Positions 47,401-55,445 of a DNA stretch of 64,000 nt are shown piece after piece. A program made the translations under genes and the position numbers. Position 1 is the first letter of the stretch. Each line of letters begins with the position of its first letter. Below the pieces are notes generated by a model. The model had not been told where the DNA came from, did no database searches, and worked only from the letters and a program-made list of their open reading frames with translations. Origin of the DNA: Pachysolen tannophilus NRRL Y-2460 (Eukaryota; Ascomycota; Pichiomycetes; Alaninales; Pachysolenaceae); assembly GCA_001661245.1 (NCBI GenBank), contig KV454011.1, positions 348,108-412,107 on the forward strand, given 5' to 3'.

Positions 47401-49013
47401 CATTAATACGTCAGAAACAGAACATTACATTAAAGAGCACTGCGCTAAGTTACATACTACTTAAGATTCAACCCGATTTAGAGGAACCAAATAAACAAGG
47501 TTTAGCTTTCAACTTTTTGAAGTCTTTAATTTCGCAGCGCATCATGATTCCTGAGATATATGATACCATGGATAAGGTTTCGCATATAATGATCACTAAT
47601 CATAACAAGGAGATTCGTGATATGGCCAGAAGTGTTTACTTCCAATTTTTAATGGACTACGATCAAAGCAGAGGAAGACTAGAGAAACAGTTTAAATTTT
47701 TAGTCAATAATTTAGAGTATCCCGGCCAACAGGGTAGGCAATCTGTAATGGAATTGTTGCATTTAATTTTGGTCAAATCAAGTCAAGATTTATTAGTCAA
47801 ATTGTCAACGTCTTTTTTTGTTGCATTGACAATGGTTATGATCAGCGATGATTTAACTAGATGTAGGGAGATGGCTATAGCATTGATTTCTACAATGCTT
47901 AAAAAGCTAAAAGGAAATACAAATATCTCGGTTTTAGAGAATTATATTTTAGCATGGTTGAACCAATACAATAAAAACTCGTTATTGTTAAGATGTGGGC
48001 TACAATCGTACAAATTATATGTCGATGAAGTGGGCCTCGATGTTAATAAAGAACTCGATAATTTAGCAATGAAACGTGTTAGACAAATATTGGAACTTTC
48101 TAAAAACGATGAAATAAGAACGGAAGATGATATAGAATGGGAATTAATTTACTCGTCATTGACGTTATTTTCAACGATCGCTTCCAAGAAAGCTGATGAT
48201 TCAATTTTCCATGATAAATCTATTTGGGAAGTCATTTCTAATTGCTTGTTATATCCACATACTTGGATTAGATTGATTTCTTGTCGTCTTATCGGAAACT
48301 ATTTAACTAAGATTGATAATTTATCAAATGTTGAGGTCCAACAAATCGCGTATAGGTTGTTGAGACAATTGGGGGCCCCTTCAACTCCGGAAAGTTTAGG
48401 TGCTCAAGTTGTCAATAATTTAGCTGTTATAACTATGTATTGGGAGAAAAACAAGTCTCCTTATGAATTGTATAAAAAAGAAAATGATAAAGAGCTGCTC
48501 GACGAAGAAGATGAGGAAGTACCGAAATACAAATATGCTACAGAATGGGCTGCAGTGAGGGTCAGTGTTATTTTAAGAAAAGAGTCTAACCCAAAAGAAT
48601 CCTTGGTAACTAAAAAATGCTGTATACAGTACATTGCAATATTGATTCGGGTGCTTTCTGTTGATGAGTTGGTGAAGGTAGCTGAGAATTTGATACTTCC
48701 TTTATACAATTTCCAGGATTCAAATCACGAAGATATCGAGGAATTAAAGAATTTATCCTTGGAGGCATTGTCTATGATGGAAAAAAAGATTGGCATTTCT
48801 GAATACACAAAGAGGTTTTCAAATGTTAGACAATTTGTTTTGAAAAGAAGACAAGAAAGAAAAACCAAAAGATCACAGATGGCTGTTACCGCTCCTGATA
48901 TCAGTTCTAGGAGAAAGATTAAAAAGCATGAAAGGTTTAGAGAAAAAAGAAAGCATACAAAGGATGAAAATGGATATTACAAACATAAAAAAAAGAAAAC
49001 TGAAAGACGATAA
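41445..49013 (+). CDS. UTP20: SSU processome component Utp20
   Basis: This uninterrupted 7.6-kb frame encodes 2522 residues, close to the 2493 of Saccharomyces Utp20. Utp20 is a giant HEAT/ARM-repeat scaffold of the small-subunit processome, needed for 18S rRNA cleavages. The start MGKQKKTTNSGRRFVYSSFRE is typical: a basic patch and then the family block. Other recognisable segments are PLVLRILYGRAQTVRAGG (near 940-957), the DRIN1 region NLLDDNLFRDEV, and the strongly basic C-terminus ending in KHKKKKTERR. There are no frameshifts or gaps. It is convergent with NHP10 across an A-rich 302-bp spacer. Confidence 0.97.
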   Translation: MGKQKKTTNSGRRFVYSSFRERIDAIKINKPLSRKSNNGGSAREVEISNFYNSYEHWKEINVTSSFVEFIDKNEGLFQTLAQLIYHKDKIFNDLIFYLTKEKNVELTYQPLLDLLSQFVHDLGEDFYVDYYQKTINVLIELSIIHFENSNILEWIFNCMSFIFKFTASILCENLVETFELLLPLLKMKNAKSHLQRFSSESLSFLIRKIPTKSLKNFMEKSFEIYDTKENGELGNALVIIYSESIKSVSNTLHSKSPVILANLVEFATESSIRKNTVVCEILLNIINYASPESLTEIYELVLNILSNRIDNGGNKFLISKNLISLVFSQSGKKITNWNLILQVTEKLMESSEDCDNELHKSITYLLVLIMRNCDLQELTKFHVKIFKYVLSSRNGDLFLPFIDSGLMMVRDRTILFGNKYLQDFIKNNFTTQRVKLAYFLTKWDNDSKSSGSDKNFDIVIPYELNQTIKLELAEIKDISDTNALKEIYWRLLILKNSEQLENSDDLINILRNILVGKTISEFGQDVVGLLLQVLSDQTFDSKTIVFKDLIAKNFSKFHKSSYFLKGLQLFLEKMDDHLFFEKNRNFFQNEFLLEVAENLSLPSHEIRYLSLSIILTTLNRLSIEISPLISQCHLIEDIPLTLENGRDIQLRVRNLSLEYQKSSIDNLVSNVVPRYLIGLLSAKFSPAWQASNEAIKNISGKSSDIIWKLCHDLLINDYSSNQETESYTSEEDMNFDIDYDEWLIFDYRLKDNFSAVYKIFSDYSNVDLSVVDYMKNERAKFDYSETMRSQIIKLLINIPDVAERNAEALVPLMLHEASTDDEGDEEVDVEPSSTNWSLKDRNLLLELFQEFKNLNNIYRSSDVYNHLLVLLSNRSSHVQRLSLNCILKYKNKHVFKYRDNLLNLLDDNLFRDEVTKFVTQDSEINQIEAEDVEFIMPLVLRILYGRAQTVRAGGVKQGRRFAVFNILPNLKNEHIIEFLKLGSSMINYQQFFDNPVDSILEMNMHNEKLFKRQIRFVNLLSDVIHTLRNGFSDVLITSIKPLLYSLILSQYSLNKKEELTSANLEKTIRNVRTIGMRCLSELFAILGKTNFSWKDYISIIYDRLILPRFNNFTEENLQQPSSLLKLIISWSNFTKNFEFLYLDDFRPAREILSLLLNSSAKESVLSEVFEFCSNIVQYTSLDDKFVELVTIVVETCLLALPGIFNRDVNSKDVNSKAINLLLSLVNNGYIQDFQTKKALIDSLTFAFDKPQQQVEMKDKANILKSLSSLLNDYDCSLDEISPLYKSLSKYFKIYTESKIRLELSNVLVTIGEKFSSRLNHVSTLVSDLNSFSEKRLNEPDFKRRLDAFKEINEISYLDFDELQWIPIVYNSLFFINDEIELSLRTNATYTLCRFIDCFSLKDSAEEASKFLHILKDVILPHLRIGLRTDKEIIQTEYISLLAHIVKNAKYFDDFADMKFLLFNGDEEADFFLNINHIQLHRRQRAVRRLKEIRIHLSGNSISHYILPIIEHYAFSDIENQVNIKNETVECIGSLLVSLNWKQFRAVFKRYISYLNKPELLRNSVNLVVTVSASFLSCYRSKEQGGTEGFIEQLPSSKEEIDSYIMGELMPPIMKSLTLRDDETTVYRIPLSEALTSLVICLSEEKRSSELPAILTSVCQVMRSRSEELRDAVRKNLARMSKTLGSKYFKFILKELKTALKRGSQIHVLSFTIHYLLVVMSDSLSHGDLDESSELLADIIMEDIFGAAGQEKDAEGYTSKMKEVKHKKSFDTAELLSANISLASFNCLITPVKLLLRERIALKTRNKLDELLRRYSLGLNRNEESSTRDILLLCYQLHNQSKELLVKPESKSQISGNKNGFDVSSDHFLVKLSSKTTDAHMEYSLYMYTLQKFTLDLLRVVISRNETLFNVESLQGFVPLLEESLRVEDEGVMISSIKVLNLIIKLPFSEDIENTFKSCARKALNVIKDSPSTNSELCQACLRFLATLIRQKQNITLKSTALSYILLKIQPDLEEPNKQGLAFNFLKSLISQRIMIPEIYDTMDKVSHIMITNHNKEIRDMARSVYFQFLMDYDQSRGRLEKQFKFLVNNLEYPGQQGRQSVMELLHLILVKSSQDLLVKLSTSFFVALTMVMISDDLTRCREMAIALISTMLKKLKGNTNISVLENYILAWLNQYNKNSLLLRCGLQSYKLYVDEVGLDVNKELDNLAMKRVRQILELSKNDEIRTEDDIEWELIYSSLTLFSTIASKKADDSIFHDKSIWEVISNCLLYPHTWIRLISCRLIGNYLTKIDNLSNVEVQQIAYRLLRQLGAPSTPESLGAQVVNNLAVITMYWEKNKSPYELYKKENDKELLDEEDEEVPKYKYATEWAAVRVSVILRKESNPKESLVTKKCCIQYIAILIRVLSVDELVKVAENLILPLYNFQDSNHEDIEELKNLSLEALSMMEKKIGISEYTKRFSNVRQFVLKRRQERKTKRSQMAVTAPDISSRRKIKKHERFREKRKHTKDENGYYKHKKKKTERR

Positions 49014-49199
49014 ATAGATTTGCATATTTTTAATAAAAATTATATATTTTGTATTGATTGACTAGTTTCTGTAGAGTTAACTAAATGAAGTTTTCATTAA
49101 ATCTAATTATTGTATCAATTTATTCATATTTTTTTTTCTTTGCTTTCCGTAATTTATATAAAGTACAAAATAGACATTAGTACAGCTAAAAATAAAAAA

Positions 49200-49239
<40 letters not shown>

Positions 49240-49315
49240 AAAAATGAAAGACAATTCATTTTCAGCAATCAAAGATTCATTTCACCAGATATATTTGTTG
49301 TATACTTATTATTCC
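49014..49315. other. Convergent 3' region UTP20 / NHP10
   Basis: These 302 bp include a nearly pure run of about 36 A (49203-49238), a candidate assembly or sequencing trouble spot. They hold both 3' untranslated regions; no other element is seen. Confidence 0.6.
49203..49238. repeat. Poly-A run of about 36
   Basis: This is one of the longest homopolymers in the window, in a convergent intergenic spacer. Length is probably uncertain in the assembly. Confidence 0.9.
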
Positions 49316-50641
49316 CTATTGAGGATTTTCTGATTCAGAATCTACATCGCCGTCTTCTTCCTCTTCTTCTTCACCGTTCTCTTCAGCATCTTCATCTTCT
49401 TCGGCCTCATCTTCACCTTCATCCTGACCCAGTTCTATATTTTTGGATTGGTCAATTATTTGTGGTTTTCCCGACTCTTCATCTTCATTTTGTACAACTT
49501 CTGTTTCTTTGTCCATTGGTGCCGAGGTAGTATTCTCTTCTTTCACTTCTTGTTCTTTTGGCAACGTTAAAGCAGTCTTATGCTCTAGTTTTTCGCCATT
49601 GGTTGTTTTATTTGTATCTGTTGCAGTAGTTGCAGAAGTTTTTTGTTTCTTTACGGTTACTTTTTCATCATCATTATTCGCTTCCAGATTTTCATGATCT
49701 ACCTGATCTTCTTTAACACCAGCTTCATCTTCATGTACAGTAGGTGTATTTGCAACTGTAGCAGCATTCTCTTCTTCTTTCTTCTTTTCATACTCTCCCA
49801 TTTCTCTTTGATACCTTAATTTATCATCTTCATATTGTTTATAGTAAGGTTTTCTTCCTTCATCGTCTAAATTTTTCCAGGATTCAGTGAGATATTTGGC
49901 TAAATCTGCAACCTTGACATAATTTGGATCTTCCAGTGCTTGTTTCTTAATTCTTTCCTTCTCTGTCTCGCAGAATAAAAGGTATGCATTCGTAGGACGC
50001 TTTGGTAAATTTGGATCTCTAATTTTTTGAGGTTTCTTTGCAGTATGACCACCGGCCCCGCCGCCTCCACGTTTTCCCTTTTTACCGCCGCCGCCTCCGC
50101 CCGCGTGATGAGAAGACAGCGAAAGTTGATTCAGTGTAGTTGATACCTGAGGTAATGGTCTTGATTGTAACGATGAAGATAAACGAGATATTGAAGCTTG
50201 TAGCAATTGATTAACATCATCTGATAAATCTTGCTCTGATGGGCTTTGAGGTAATCGATGATTATTACTATGATTATTTTCACTATTATTACCCAACTGA
50301 TATTCTTCTAAAGCAATTGATTTCTTCTCTAAAAGTTCTAATAACAAAACATATTCTAACCTAAGACGTGATGTAGCACTTCTATTTCTCAGCACAGCCA
50401 AAGAAAGAATTTCAGAATTATCTTCAATCTCTTTAACTCTTCTTTGTAAATCTATACATTTTTGTCTTAATTTTTGTTCTTCAGAAGAATCAGCCAACAT
50501 TTGAGAAGCACTAACTCCTGTATTACTATTAGGATTCACATTGGCAACAATACTTGATGAAACATTATTATTACTATTACCAGTAGAGTTACTATTAGAA
50601 CTCGTGGTACCAACATCTATATTTGTATGTAGATCCTCCAT
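49316..50641 (-). CDS. NHP10: INO80-complex HMG-box protein Nhp10
   Basis: The 441-residue protein has an N-terminal coiled coil (52-115, LRLEYVLLLELLEKK) that corresponds to the start of Saccharomyces Nhp10, and an HMG box at 210-285 opening with RDPNLPKRPTNAYLLFCE, nearly the same as in Nhp10. Between them is a Gly/Lys-rich linker, and the C-terminus is a long acidic Glu/Asp tail. Nhp10 is a structure-preferring DNA-binding subunit of the INO80 chromatin remodeller. The Saccharomyces protein has only 203 residues; here the linker and acidic tail are greatly expanded. The ATG at 50641 is chosen, because the frame upstream begins with GTG. Confidence 0.9.
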   Translation of the reverse strand: MEDLHTNIDVGTTSSNSNSTGNSNNNVSSSIVANVNPNSNTGVSASQMLADSSEEQKLRQKCIDLQRRVKEIEDNSEILSLAVLRNRSATSRLRLEYVLLLELLEKKSIALEEYQLGNNSENNHSNNHRLPQSPSEQDLSDDVNQLLQASISRLSSSLQSRPLPQVSTTLNQLSLSSHHAGGGGGGKKGKRGGGGAGGHTAKKPQKIRDPNLPKRPTNAYLLFCETEKERIKKQALEDPNYVKVADLAKYLTESWKNLDDEGRKPYYKQYEDDKLRYQREMGEYEKKKEEENAATVANTPTVHEDEAGVKEDQVDHENLEANNDDEKVTVKKQKTSATTATDTNKTTNGEKLEHKTALTLPKEQEVKEENTTSAPMDKETEVVQNEDEESGKPQIIDQSKNIELGQDEGEDEAEEDEDAEENGEEEEEEDGDVDSESENPQ

Positions 50642-51266
50642 ACTATTTGCAATTAGCACTCAATATATATAAGTTGCAATTATTGATTTAAATATTATTA
50701 TTAATAATAATATATTTATAATTATATATATATATATTAATATAAATTTTTTGAATTATAATATGAGAACTTTACCTCCAAGGTTTTATTGGAAAATTTT
50801 GTTGGTTGTTTTACTCTCTTTCAACTCCACTGATTAATTTTCGTTCAATTTCCGTATTTTAAATGTTTTTTTTTTTTAAAAAAAAAAGAATTTTTTTTTT
50901 CAACACATTTTTTAAGTGTTGATTTATGTTATTATTGAGAGACTACAGTTTGCCGTTTTTGAAAAAAATAATTAAACGAAAAACACTTATATTTAAATTT
51001 CAAATTGATACCACCAGCCGCTTCTCCAGTTGTGAAATAACCTATTCCAACTGATATTCGAAAAAAACCCTGTTACTACCTGTAATAAAGATAAAAAAAA
51101 AAATAAAAAAAAAAAAAATGAAAGAAAAATGAAGGAAAAAACAGCTCTCATGAAACATATAACCAAAATACAAATTTCAAATAACAATAATCTTAAAATA
51201 AAAAAAATAAAAATTGCAAATTAAAAAAAAAAAAAAAAAGAAAAATTCAATTAAACATGAATTTCA
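50642..51266. other. Intergenic NHP10 promoter and Nbr1-like gene 3' end
   Basis: These 625 bp contain TA-rich repeats (50690-50755), an adjoining T/A homopolymer pair (50868-50888), a hairpin TCAACAC / GTGTTGA (50900-50922), and A-rich tracts at 51090-51120 and 51220-51240. A short minus-strand open frame at 50993-51187 is mostly poly-Phe from a T tract and is not credible. Confidence 0.5.
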
Positions 51267-54044
51267 TTATGAATCACTACCGGTATATTCACTTGAAGAT
51301 AAAACTTCATAATCTTCTTCTTCCAAGATATCTTCATTAGGAAGATCATCTTCGCTTTCAGAAACATCAACTTCTGTCATGCTACTACATTCTTCTTCTT
51401 TCTTGAATTCGCTATCATCAAAGTCCTCCATTTTATTTTCAGTTAGACTCAGGCCAACATCTACAAATTCAGGTTCAGTCGATAATTTGTTAGCAATATC
51501 ATCATTACTAGCAGTTTCTGATGCTGAGATAAAATCTGTAGAGACACTACTAGAGACATCCTCTTTATGATCAACTAAATGGGGTTCCTTTACTAACGAA
51601 GCCGTTGATCCACTGGTAGAAGATTCACGTGGCAATTTAGGCAAGACCATGGTTGAACTTAGTGATGATGAGAGACTTGATGGAGGAGTTGTCGTGGTGC
51701 CAGCACTTACGGCAACTGAATTTGATATTAAATCATCTCGATCTGCCTCTTGTATCTCATCAGTTGTTTCTTTTCTTTGATTAAAAGCAAATCCAAATTT
51801 TCTTAAAATATCTTCAGATTTGTTATAAGTTTCTTCAAAATTATCGCATAATTTTAATTTGAAATTAACTGATCCAGTGTCTTCCTTAAATGAGAAACTG
51901 TCATAAAATATTTTTTCTGATGTATTCAAAAAATTAACTTCAAGAATTTTTAATAATCTATCGTCAAGATTTGATGATTTGAAATAATCATTTAAATTAA
52001 CAGAAATATCTTTATTCTTCAAAGATTCCAAAGGATGTGAACCAATATTGACATTAATAACCCTACCATTAGAAAATGTTAATAAAAGTGTTGAATTTGA
52101 AGGGATAACATCTTTGGTGTTGTTGAAAAAAGTTAATCTAATCAAATTATCTCTTCTATCCAATTTTTTCAAATAAACATAGCCATCAGTGGTATCTTCT
52201 GCTTCAGATTCTAATTGATCATCAACATCGCTTGTATGACCTTCATCTTGTTGTATTTCTTCAACAACTTTATTTTCTGGTTTTTCCAAGTTGGATTCTA
52301 AATCTAAAACATTATTTTCCTTTGCAATAGGATCAGAAACAGGAGTGTTTGTACTTTCAACTGGGCCATCAAAATTGATTCCATAATTCATAACATAAAA
52401 TTTGTAAATATCCATAATCTCCTCATCTACAAAAGATTCTTTAATTTTTTTCTTGAAAAATTCAATCAATTCATCGTATTTTTCAGCTTTAAATTTCAAA
52501 TCCATGATTGAGTTACCACCTAATTGCGAACCAAATAGTTTATCCAACATTTCAGTTGATAAATTCTCCAAGGTTATAAACATATCAGATTGTGGAATAC
52601 CATGTTTAGAAATAAACTTATCAATATCTTCCAACGAAGTAGTGTTGGTCTTGAAACTATTCTTGCATAATAAATTCTTTGTCTCTTTTGATAAAGGTTC
52701 TTGAATTTTCAATAATGGATGGCTTGAGTCATGGTTTAAACTTCCACGTTTATTTTGCTCACAATTTTCACACAAGTCATAGTCATCACAGATTGCACAC
52801 TTATACCTAATACCACGAATTGGACTTGGGTTGGATCCCAATTGACAAACATCACAAAAGACACCATGATGAATTGGTTTTGGTGGATGAATTGCCTTTA
52901 ATAAATACTTGCAATCTCCCGGATATTCGCAAGCAATGAAATTATGGGTTTTCTTATGAAGACCTTGATCACAATTATTTTTAGATTTGCAATTTTCACA
53001 TAAATCGAAATTTGGACAATCTAAGCACTTGTAACGAGTACCTTTAATAGGACCTGTTTCACAAATATCACAAATGACGTTAAGATGAACAGGTTTATGT
53101 TGTGATTCTGTAGAAACAATCTTATCGATATGGGTATAATGTGGTAACGAAGAAGAAGAGTCTTTTGAAACTGTATGATTATGAGTTTTTTTATCTTTTG
53201 TATTTAATTTTTCAAAAACTTTCCCAGCAATTTCATCACTTAAACGATCAACATTAAGAAATAACTTTACCAATGCATCAGCGTCAAGCTTATTAGTATC
53301 ATCATTATCAGAAGAAGAAACGTTTTCTTCTTTTTTATTGATCTTTGAATTTTGATTAATTGATTCTTGAATATTTAAATTATTAAACTTGATTAATTCT
53401 TCAAATTTACCAATCAAATTGGTAATTTGTTGTCTCTTAGAATCAACAGTTGAAGCAAAAGTAGAAGTAACAGAAACTGGCAATTGATATTGAATTTCAG
53501 CCTCAGTCTCAGCTTTATTTTTAACCTTTTCCTTATCCTTAGCTTTAGCCTTATCCTTAGCTACATCATCATCATCATCATTTCCAGTTAGAACTGTAGT
53601 ATCAATAGAAGAACCAGTAGCGCTTGGAGTTACCGATAAAGTATTAATTTTTGTAATGACAATCTTGATTGAATTTCTAACGCCCAATGATCTTTTCAAA
53701 CATTGATAATCTTTTTGAGTACATAAAGGAACCAACGATTTTTGCTTGTTTGATTTCCTCTCAAGCGAAATCTCATCATCTTGATTTAATTTAAAAGCAT
53801 TCTTTAAAATCCTTTCAAAATCTTCCTTGTTCACAATTTTATCCATTGAATTAATTGCAATTACTTTTCTAATGTTATCGCCATTATTATTATTATAACT
53901 AATATTGTTATTATTATTATTATTGTTGTTGTTGTTGTTACCATTATTATTACCGTTAATTAGAGTTGCTTTAACAATATAGTTATTAGCGTTATTGACT
54001 CTAACGGAGTCACCTTCCAGAGACAACTCAACTAATGAAGACAT
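51267..54044 (-). CDS. Selective-autophagy receptor, Nbr1/Atg19-like (PB1, two ZZ fingers, LIR)
   Basis: The 925-residue protein has a probable PB1 domain (about 1-135, split by a poly-Asn insert), two ZZ-type zinc fingers (318-370, [19 protein letters not shown]; 392-445, CDVCQ...[16 protein letters not shown]), a beta-rich domain (about 640-760) and an acidic C-terminus. The last 20 residues contain [11 protein letters not shown], a textbook Atg8-interacting motif (Y-E-V-L preceded by acids). This order fits Nbr1, whose highly diverged Saccharomyces relative is Atg19. The protein therefore probably tethers cargo to Atg8 at the phagophore. The beta domain could be an FW domain or the Ig-like cargo-binding domain of Atg19. 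The ATG at 54044 is chosen over an upstream TTG. Confidence 0.8.
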   Translation of the reverse strand: MSSLVELSLEGDSVRVNNANNYIVKATLINGNNNGNNNNNNNNNNNNISYNNNNGDNIRKVIAINSMDKIVNKEDFERILKNAFKLNQDDEISLERKSNKQKSLVPLCTQKDYQCLKRSLGVRNSIKIVITKINTLSVTPSATGSSIDTTVLTGNDDDDDVAKDKAKAKDKEKVKNKAETEAEIQYQLPVSVTSTFASTVDSKRQQITNLIGKFEELIKFNNLNIQESINQNSKINKKEENVSSSDNDDTNKLDADALVKLFLNVDRLSDEIAGKVFEKLNTKDKKTHNHTVSKDSSSSLPHYTHIDKIVSTESQHKPVHLNVICDICETGPIKGTRYKCLDCPNFDLCENCKSKNNCDQGLHKKTHNFIACEYPGDCKYLLKAIHPPKPIHHGVFCDVCQLGSNPSPIRGIRYKCAICDDYDLCENCEQNKRGSLNHDSSHPLLKIQEPLSKETKNLLCKNSFKTNTTSLEDIDKFISKHGIPQSDMFITLENLSTEMLDKLFGSQLGGNSIMDLKFKAEKYDELIEFFKKKIKESFVDEEIMDIYKFYVMNYGINFDGPVESTNTPVSDPIAKENNVLDLESNLEKPENKVVEEIQQDEGHTSDVDDQLESEAEDTTDGYVYLKKLDRRDNLIRLTFFNNTKDVIPSNSTLLLTFSNGRVINVNIGSHPLESLKNKDISVNLNDYFKSSNLDDRLLKILEVNFLNTSEKIFYDSFSFKEDTGSVNFKLKLCDNFEETYNKSEDILRKFGFAFNQRKETTDEIQEADRDDLISNSVAVSAGTTTTPPSSLSSSLSSTMVLPKLPRESSTSGSTASLVKEPHLVDHKEDVSSSVSTDFISASETASNDDIANKLSTEPEFVDVGLSLTENKMEDFDDSEFKKEEECSSMTEVDVSESEDDLPNEDILEEEDYEVLSSSEYTGSDS

Positions 54045-54477
54045 CAATGAATAAAACAATCTTTAAAGATACAAATCTGATTGATTGATTGATTGATTGA
54101 TCGATTATCACCCAGAAGATGGATCTTTGAATTTGAAATATATGAAAATTGATTACAAGTGGCAAACCCGTCAAAAAGGTTTTATATGAAATGAATTAAT
54201 GCAAATTGCCGCCGATAAAGATTTACAAAAGGTAAAAAAAAAAAAAAAAAAAAAAAAAATGAATGGCGCATTTCCTCTTTGGAGAAGCGGAAGGAGAAAT
54301 TGTCAACCAAAAAAAAACAAACACACACACACACACACACACATTCACACAAAACGGAGAAGTTTTCTTTTGAAAACGGAAACGTACAAGTTAAAAATAA
54401 GTACTAGAAGTAGTAGTAGCAAAACAAAGAAAATTGTATTTATAAATCTATATTCAGTTCACAATTTACAATTCATA
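54045..54477. promoter_or_regulatory. Divergent promoter Nbr1-like / MDP-1
   Basis: These 433 bp contain five ATTG units (54081-54102), a poly-A tract (54235-54258), a (CA)n run (54320-54342) and a TAG repeat (54410-54419). Both genes must be driven from here. No specific factor site is clear. Confidence 0.5.
54320..54342. repeat. (CA)n microsatellite
   Basis: About eleven CA units, the only dinucleotide repeat in the window that is not TA. Likely polymorphic. Confidence 0.85.
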
Positions 54478-55085
54478 ATGACTATAGATATAAAGTATCC
54501 TAAGATTGTTGTATTTGATTTAGATTACACATTATGGCGTGAGTAATAACCTAAGGAAAAAGAAAGAAAGAAAGAAAATGTATACTAATTTTTTAAAATT
54601 TTATATTATTAGCCTGTTGGTGTGATACACATATTTCCAAACCAATAAAATCATTAAACCCATCTACAATTATTGATAGTAATCATTTTAAAATATCTTT
54701 TTATAAAGATGTGCCCAAAATTTTGCACGAATTAAATTCAGCAGGAGTTATAATCGCAACAGCAAGTCGAACTTGTGACCCACAAATTGCTAAAAAAATG
54801 TTAAAACTATTAAAATTAAAAAATGGAGATGGAGATGGAGATGATTTGATTTCAGCATATGATATAATTGATCATATGGAATGGGGAACTTTTTCCAAGA
54901 TAAATCACTTGAAAAAAATTGCATCAAGATTTAAAGTTGATTACCGAGAAATGGTATTATTTGATGATGAGTTACGTAATAAAGACGTGGAATCCAAACT
55001 AGGAGTAAAATTTATCCATATACTGGATGAATCTATAGGCTTGACCTATGACGTTTTCCTCAGAGGCTTGAAAAACAGAGACTAA
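54478..55085 (+). CDS. MDP-1 type HAD phosphatase (YER134C-like), two exons
   Basis: Exon 1 (54478-54538) and exon 2 (54613-55085) give 177 residues, matching Saccharomyces YER134C (178). Splicing creates the family sequence FDLDYTLWPCWCDTH. The HAD motifs are DLD at 14-16 (Asp14 nucleophile, Asp16 acid/base), TASRT (motif II) and LFDDELRNKDVESKLGV (motif IV). This family, magnesium-dependent phosphatase 1, dephosphorylates protein tyrosine or sugar/protein adducts in vitro; its physiological role in yeast is poorly defined. Neither exon alone would be recognised as the complete enzyme. Confidence 0.93.
54539..54612 (+). other. Spliceosomal intron of the MDP-1 gene (74 bp)
   Basis: The donor is GTGAGT at 54539, the branch sequence TACTAAT lies at 54583-54589, and the acceptor TTATTAG ends at 54612. 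The join makes a CCC proline codon (TGG C|CC TGT) that is invariant in the family. Confidence 0.93.
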
Positions 55086-55445
55086 AAAAAAAAAAAGTGT
55101 CAGTCAGCCAAAAAGAGTCAGTTAAAAAGGTCAGCCAAAAAGGGCGGACAAACCAGGTAAAAGTCGGCGATATATCCGCAGCAAGCACCTGAAACGACAC
55201 ATTCAATTTTATTTTGTTCCGTTTAGCACGACCTGCGTTTTTTCTTTTTTTTTCTTTAGAGTTTTCTGGTAAATTGCGTGATTAACTAAGCCTTGTTTAA
55301 AAATTAGTTTAAAAATTATATATATGTCTCTGGTTATATGTTTTTAATCTAATAAAAAAAATTTTTATCTTTTTTTTTTTTTTTTTTTTTTCTCTTTTTC
55401 TTTTTTATTGTAATGATATTAGTGATATATTAAACAATAGTCAAG
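55086..55445. promoter_or_regulatory. Promoter of the CREG-like gene with short tandem repeats
   Basis: These 360 bp start with an A tract, then three tandem 13-14 bp units of the type GTCAGCCAAAAAG (55103-55143) and a CGG-N8-CCG inverted pair (55165-55178), all in an unusually GC-rich block for this genome. A long T tract (55371-55390) precedes the start codon. Confidence 0.6.
55103..55143. repeat. Three tandem GTCAG-A5-G units
   Basis: Units at 55103-55116 (GTCAGCCAAAAAGA), 55117-55129 (GTCAGTTAAAAAG) and 55130-55143 (GTCAGCCAAAAAGG). Spacing of 13-14 bp is greater than one helical turn. They could be repeated activator sites. Confidence 0.8.

Noticed and set aside
50993-51187. 64-codon minus-strand frame with poly-Phe
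   Set aside because: Derived from T tracts downstream of the Nbr1-like gene; no start context and no similarity.
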